From positions 37,256-101,255 of the forward strand of contig CAIKAF010000013.1 of assembly GCA_903825395.1 (NCBI GenBank): DNA of 64,000 nt, written 5' to 3'. The notes below the pieces were generated by a model. That model saw only the letters and a program-made list of their open reading frames with translations, did no database searches and was not told where the DNA came from. Of this stretch, positions 60,380-64,000 are shown piece by piece. Made by a program: the position numbers and the translations under genes. Source of the DNA: an uncultured Flavobacteriales bacterium. GTDB lineage: Bacteria > Bacteroidota > Bacteroidia > CAIKAF01. How positions within the stretch are numbered: the stretch's first letter is position 1; every line of letters starts with the position of its first letter.

Positions 60380-61134
60380 TGAGCCCAAACCAATCCTTTG
60401 ATTTATGCCTTCGGATGGGCGATAACGCCCTGATTCTAGGCCAACGTCTCTCAGAATGGTGTGGGCATGGTCCAATTCTGGAACAAGATATTGCTCTAAC
60501 CAACATTTCCCTTGATCTAATAGGTCAAGCCCGGTTGTGGCTTTCGCTCGCCGGTCAGGTGGAAGGACAGGGCCGGGATGAAGACCGCCTGGCTTTTTTC
60601 AGAGATGCATCGGAGTTCCGCCACCTCAATCTATGCGAACAACCCAACGGACACTGGGGTACCACCATTCTGCGCCAATTTTTGTTCGATGCCTTTCACC
60701 TGCCTTTGTTGGAACAGTTGTGCAAGGTCGAAAATGAACAGATTTCCGGCATTGCATTAAAAAGCGTCAAAGAGGTGCGGTACCACTTGCGTTGGAGCAG
60801 CGAATGGGTTATTCGCTTGGGCGATGGAACGCCCGAAAGCCATTTGAAAATGGAAGAAGCCCTGCGGGACGTTTGGCCCTATGCAGGCGAAGCGCTCCAA
60901 CCCAATTCCCTTGATGAGCAGTTGGAAATTCATGCCGCACCCTACAATTTAAATCAGGTTTCCGAACTGTGGTGGTCAACCGTTCAAAACGTATTTTCTC
61001 AAGCCAATTTAGAGGCTCCTGCTCGCACTTGGGCGCCTCAGAAAGGAAGAGAAGGGATACACACCGAGCGCCTTGGATTCATACTTGCCGAAATGCAGTT
61101 TCTACCCAGAGCCTATCCCGATGCTCAGTGGTAA
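60379..61134 (+). CDS. paaC: Phenylacetyl-CoA epoxidase subunit C
   Basis: 251 residues. A structural di-iron-like subunit that forms a heterodimer with PaaA: LGQRLSEWCGHGPILEQDIA, LTNISLDLIGQARLWLSLAG, EDRLAFFRDASEFRHLNLCE, VKEVRYHLRWSSEWVIRLGD, and the end GRTH-like HTERLGFILAEMQFLPRAYP. A GTG at 60376 is the other possible start. The paaD ATG lies 14 bp inside its coding end. Confidence 0.95.
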   Translation: MSPNQSFDLCLRMGDNALILGQRLSEWCGHGPILEQDIALTNISLDLIGQARLWLSLAGQVEGQGRDEDRLAFFRDASEFRHLNLCEQPNGHWGTTILRQFLFDAFHLPLLEQLCKVENEQISGIALKSVKEVRYHLRWSSEWVIRLGDGTPESHLKMEEALRDVWPYAGEALQPNSLDEQLEIHAAPYNLNQVSELWWSTVQNVFSQANLEAPARTWAPQKGREGIHTERLGFILAEMQFLPRAYPDAQW

Positions 61135-61624
61135 TTGGAATCCGGAAGAGGTCAAGGGTTGGCTTCAAGCCGTAAAAGACCCGGAAATCCCCGTTTTAAC
61201 CATTCAAGATTTGGGTGTATTAAGGTCCATTGAGGCCTTGTCCGACGGTGGCATTCGAGTAACCATTACTCCCACGTACAGCGGCTGTCCGGCCATGAAC
61301 ACCATTTCGGCAGACATCCGTAGGTTGTTGCTGTCAAAGGGCATACCCACGGTCGAGGTCATAGAATCCTTGAGTCCGGCTTGGACAACAGATTGGCTAA
61401 GTGCCGAAGCGCATGAAAAATTAGAGGCTTTTGGCATTGCTCCCCCGCAATCGGGAAGCGCAGATAAAACAGCCTTATTCTCGGCAGCAGTTCCGGTTCC
61501 CTGTCCGCATTGCAAAAGCAAAAAAACCGAGCTCGTCAGCCAATTTGGCAGCACCGCATGCAAAGCGCTGTACCGTTGCCGCTCCTGCAGCGAGCCCTTC
61601 GATTATTTCAAATGCTTGAGGTAG
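61121..61624 (+). CDS. paaD: Phenylacetyl-CoA epoxidase accessory protein PaaD
   Basis: 167 residues from the ATG at 61121. N-terminal MIP18/DUF59 domain (VKDPEIPVLTIQDLGVLRSI; VTITPTYSGCPAMNTISADI with the conserved Cys), and a C-terminal zinc-ribbon-like CPHCKSK ... YRCRSCSEPFDYFKC. PaaD (PaaJ in E. coli naming) probably helps insert or mature the metal centre of the epoxidase. The frame from 61073 starts inside paaC. GC-rich copy F begins 11 bp after the stop. Confidence 0.93.
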   Translation: MLSGNWNPEEVKGWLQAVKDPEIPVLTIQDLGVLRSIEALSDGGIRVTITPTYSGCPAMNTISADIRRLLLSKGIPTVEVIESLSPAWTTDWLSAEAHEKLEAFGIAPPQSGSADKTALFSAAVPVPCPHCKSKKTELVSQFGSTACKALYRCRSCSEPFDYFKCLR

Positions 61625-61635
61625 ATTTTTTTTGG

Positions 61636-61790
61636 GATTTGGGCGGGTAATCCGGCTTTCACAAATAGTCCGCGGTGGCCGGACGGGGCGCTGCCGGGCT
61701 GCGGTGGCTCCTAAAGTCGCCTCCTCGCCGCGCCGCGCCAGCCGCTGGCCCCCTTGCGTGCTATTTTGTTCAATCCGGCCCGCAAGCCCC
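61636..61790 (+). repeat. GC-rich structured intergenic element, copy F
   Basis: Plus orientation, after paaD and before a same-strand gene. GATTTGGGCGGGTAATCCGG, CTTTCACAAATAGTCCGCGG, TGGCCGGACGGGGCGCTGCC, core GGTGGC-TCCTAAA-GTCGCC (61703-61721), CGCGCCAGCCGCTGGCCCCC, TTGCGTGCTATTTTG and the end TTCAATCCGGCCCGC. The arm AATAGTCCGC pairs with GCGTGCTATT with a wobble or mismatch. It is one of the two copies outside convergent gaps. Confidence 0.78.
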
Positions 61791-61827
61791 TTCAAAATTA
61801 CACTGCAGGTAATTTTCTGCAATGTTG

Positions 61828-61835
61828 TACTTTTA
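61828..61835 (+). promoter_or_regulatory. -7-like box TACTTTTA
   Basis: TACTTTTA, seven of eight matches to TAnnTTTG, 53 nt upstream of the ATG at 61888. It is a possible promoter of the glycine-rich surface-protein gene. Confidence 0.35.
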
Positions 61836-61887
61836 TACCACCAGATTGATTTCAATCCATTCAATCGTCCAATTTAATGCGAGTTTT

Positions 61888-63372
61888 ATGTGGAACTTAA
61901 ATTCCGTTTTATCTGCTTTCCAAAGGCCTGTTTTTATTCTTTCGGTTTGGTTATTCACCGCCTCTGCATTCTGGGCACAAGTTGGAATTAATACGGCAAG
62001 CCCCGATGCTTCTGCTGTTTTAGATTTAAACAGTCAACAAAAAGGGTTCTTGCCGCCCAGAATGACCCAGCTGCAACGGGATGCCATTGTGACGCCGGCA
62101 TTGGGATTGATGATTTACAATACAACATCTCAGTGCGCTGAAGTCAAAACACCAACCGGTTGGAAGGCCATGGCCTGCGATTGCTCGGTGGCTCCCCCAA
62201 GCCCCAGTGTTCTGAATTTGGCAGTTTCCGGTTGTCCCGGCGATACGGCTCTGATGCTGGTGGTAACTCCCGTTTCGGGTGCCACGTCCTACCAATGGAC
62301 CCTCCCTTCTCCGGCGCAAGCCACAGGAAACACCTCAACTGATACCCTGCTGTTCAATACCAATGGGCTGGTGCAGGGAAATGCTACCGTTACTGCCGTT
62401 AATGCCTGCGGCAGCTCGGCTCCGCTGAGTTTAACGCTCAACATCGCTCCGCCCAACCCTGGGTTTACAGCAAATCCCGCCAGTCCGAACATCAACAATG
62501 CGGCGGTTTTTACCGCGGCAACGCAAAATGGCACCCACGCATGGACATTTCAAACTGGAAGTCCGGCCAACAGCAGTTCCGCCAATCCTTCGGTTACATG
62601 GAGTTCAACGGGTACATACCAAGTGATACATCAAATTACCGATGCCAATGGATGCGCTGATGCCGATACCCAGTCTGTAACTGTGGTAAACTGTCCTTCC
62701 GGAACGATTACATTTAATTACACGGGTTCGGCACAAACCTTTACCGTTCCAGCCTGCATTACTTCAGTACAAATTCAGGCCTGGGGAGCCCAAGGTGGAA
62801 CAGGTGGTGGGCAAGGTGGATACGCCACGGGTACACTTGCCGTAACTGGAGGACAGATTTTACAAGTGAATGTTGGCGGGCAGGGGACTTCTTCCGGTCC
62901 AGGGGGTTGGAATGGGGGAGGTACTTCTCAGGGAACAACCTATGGTGGCAGTGGTGGAGGTGGTTCAGATGTTAGAATAGGGGCTTACACCTTAAACGAC
63001 CGCGTTATTGTGGCTGGTGGCGGAGGCGGTGGTTCTAATGGGTCTACACCATTGCCAGGTGGAGCAGGGGGAGGATTGTCAGGCAATCCGGGTGGTTCCG
63101 GTGGAGGTTTTACCGGCGGGGGAGGCGGCACTCAAAATAATGGAGGAGCCGCTGGTTGTTGTTACAATACCACTGCTCCTGGCACCTTTGGCAATGGCGG
63201 CGGAACCACTTCCTATCACAACGCCGGCGGTGGCGGTGGGTGGTACGGTGGAGGAACAGGCGCCGGACACGCAGGTGGAGGAGGCGGATCTTCTTACATT
63301 GGTGGTGTTACCGGAGGCAGTACTCAAACAGGGGGCCGCAATGGGCATGGACAAATAATTATTTCATATTAA
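61888..63372 (+). CDS. PKD-domain glycine-rich surface protein
   Basis: 494 residues from the ATG at 61888. Signal peptide FQRPVFILSVWLFTASAFWAQ. Then the segment VGINTASPDASAVLDLNSQQ, KGFLPPRMTQLQRDAI, GLMIYNTTS, which is common at the start of Bacteroidota surface and tail-like proteins. Two Ig/PKD-like domains follow (SGATSYQWTLPSPAQATGNT; GTHAWTFQTGSPANSSSANP). The last 200 residues are mostly Gly with Ser/Thr and a few aromatic residues, ending GHGQIIISY. No T9SS tail is visible. Probably an adhesive or matrix protein. A paralogue follows 3 bp later. Confidence 0.75.
   Translation: MWNLNSVLSAFQRPVFILSVWLFTASAFWAQVGINTASPDASAVLDLNSQQKGFLPPRMTQLQRDAIVTPALGLMIYNTTSQCAEVKTPTGWKAMACDCSVAPPSPSVLNLAVSGCPGDTALMLVVTPVSGATSYQWTLPSPAQATGNTSTDTLLFNTNGLVQGNATVTAVNACGSSAPLSLTLNIAPPNPGFTANPASPNINNAAVFTAATQNGTHAWTFQTGSPANSSSANPSVTWSSTGTYQVIHQITDANGCADADTQSVTVVNCPSGTITFNYTGSAQTFTVPACITSVQIQAWGAQGGTGGGQGGYATGTLAVTGGQILQVNVGGQGTSSGPGGWNGGGTSQGTTYGGSGGGGSDVRIGAYTLNDRVIVAGGGGGGSNGSTPLPGGAGGGLSGNPGGSGGGFTGGGGGTQNNGGAAGCCYNTTAPGTFGNGGGTTSYHNAGGGGGWYGGGTGAGHAGGGGGSSYIGGVTGGSTQTGGRNGHGQIIISY
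62134..62545 (+). repeat. Near-identical direct repeat shared with 63589-64000
   Basis: This 412-bp tract in the first PKD protein gene matches 63589-64000 in the second with eight single-base differences, all before 63876. The last 125 bp compared are identical. The repeat continues to the window end, so its right boundary is not seen. Confidence 0.9.
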
Positions 63373-63375
63373 CCA

Positions 63376-64000
63376 ATGAAGAATTCAATTCTACTTATTC
63401 TGTTTTTTGGGGTTGCTAATTTTGGGAAAGCCCAGGTTGGAATTAATACCGCCACACCGGATGCTTCGGCTGTTCTTGATTTGGTAAGCCAACAAAAAGG
63501 CTTATTGCCCCCCAGAATGTCTCAAGTTCAACGGAATGCGATTGTTGCACCTGCTGAGGGTTTGATTATTTACAATACAACAACAAAATGCGCTGAAGTC
63601 AAAACACCAACCGGTTGGAAGGCCATGGCTTGCGATTGCTCGGTGGCTCCCCCAAGCCCCACTGTTCTGAATTTGGCAGTTTCCGGTTGTCCCGGCGATA
63701 CGGCTCTGATGCTGGTGGTAACTCCAGTTTCGGGCGCCACGTCCTATCAATGGACCCTCCCTTCTCCGGCGCAAGCCACAGGAAACACCTCAACTGATAC
63801 CCTGCTATTCAATACCAATGGGCTGGTGCAGGGAAATGCTACCGTTACTGCCATTAATGCCTGCGGCAGCTCCGCTCCGCTGAGTTTAACGCTCAACATC
63901 GCTCCGCCCAACCCTGGGTTTACAGCAAATCCCGCCAGTCCGAACATCAACAATGCGGCGGTTTTTACCGCGGCAACGCAAAATGGCACCCACGCATGGA
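63376..64000 (+). CDS. Second PKD-domain surface protein, truncated by the window end
   Basis: From the ATG at 63376 the frame stays open to the end of the window (about 208 codons). Signal peptide LLILFFGVANFGKAQ, then VGINTATPDASAVLDLVSQQ, KGLLPPRMSQVQRNAI and the first PKD-like domain. From 63589 on it is almost identical at DNA level to 62134-62545 of the preceding gene (8 differences in 412 bp), while the sequence upstream of 63589 is clearly diverged. Only the start is seen, so the C-terminal type is unknown. It is 3 bp after the first paralogue, so they are co-transcribed. Confidence 0.8.
   Translation, partial: MKNSILLILFFGVANFGKAQVGINTATPDASAVLDLVSQQKGLLPPRMSQVQRNAIVAPAEGLIIYNTTTKCAEVKTPTGWKAMACDCSVAPPSPTVLNLAVSGCPGDTALMLVVTPVSGATSYQWTLPSPAQATGNTSTDTLLFNTNGLVQGNATVTAINACGSSAPLSLTLNIAPPNPGFTANPASPNINNAAVFTAATQNGTHAW
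63589..64000 (+). repeat. Second copy of the 412-bp direct repeat (open at the window end)
   Basis: The partner of 62134-62545, at an offset of 1455 bp. Its left boundary is sharp at the sequence TGCGCTGAAGTCAAAAC; upstream of it the paralogues are only moderately similar. Confidence 0.9.

Overview
The window looks like a chromosomal segment of a Bacteroidota bacterium, probably an uncultured flavobacterial or sphingobacterial-type lineage; I cannot name the genus. The evidence is the -7 promoter box TAnnTTTG upstream of many genes, several secreted proteins ending in type IX secretion (T9SS) C-terminal sorting domains, a complete Bat (aerotolerance) operon, a cytophagalysin-type M43 protease, many lipoproteins, and few recognisable Shine-Dalgarno sites. 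No rRNA, CRISPR array or intact mobile element was found.

Layout. 1-4.9 kb is a decayed accessory island on the minus strand. It holds four same-orientation remnants of one IS1182-type element and an IS66 tail. Between them lie a lipoprotein, a UPF0175/PIN toxin-antitoxin pair, a broken nucleotidyltransferase and a DUF1016 nuclease gene with an internal stop. From 5.1 kb ordinary chromosome begins: rarA, then four genes for surface or secreted proteins of unknown function (6.4-11.2 kb), a cystathionine gamma-synthase/lyase gene, and the minus-strand run 14.8-12.4 kb (carboxypeptidase-regulatory-like protein, obg, PAP2 phosphatase). 15.8-25.5 kb is mixed housekeeping: ferredoxin, acyl-CoA reductase, rlmH, nadC, BrkB-type membrane protein, gapA, M43 protease, cinA. 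25.6-33.7 kb is the moxR-DUF58-BatA/B/C/D/E operon. 33.7-39.7 kb carries a phosphoesterase, ndk-trmH, nrnA with two FKBP-like lipoproteins, rpsU-xerC and hpf, and tRNA-Arg(ACG).

40-51.5 kb has two T9SS cargo genes, comEC, a lipid kinase, an MBL hydrolase, a coiled-coil gene with zapA, rny and an ECF sigma factor. 51.9-57.4 kb (minus strand) encodes an SLC13-type transporter, an EamA permease, cytochrome c maturation (CcmB, CcmC, a CcmD-like protein) and a beta-CASP RNase. 57.5-59 kb encodes an MbnP/MbnH-like pair (lipoprotein plus dihaem peroxidase-like protein). 59.1-61.6 kb is paaABCD of phenylacetyl-CoA epoxidase. The window ends in two tandem PKD/glycine-rich surface-protein paralogues; the second runs off the end.

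The most unusual signal is non-coding. Seven copies of a GC-rich element of about 150-165 bp, with a shared core hairpin (GGTGGC-loop-GTCGCC) and covarying outer arms, sit in six intergenic gaps. Four of the gaps lie between convergent genes. The core pairing uses G-U wobbles on one strand only, which suggests a structured RNA read from that strand. A second recurring signal is a TAnnTTTR promoter box only 3-5 nt before start codons, which predicts leaderless mRNAs. A third is a 412-bp, roughly 98% identical tract shared by the last two paralogues, which suggests gene conversion.
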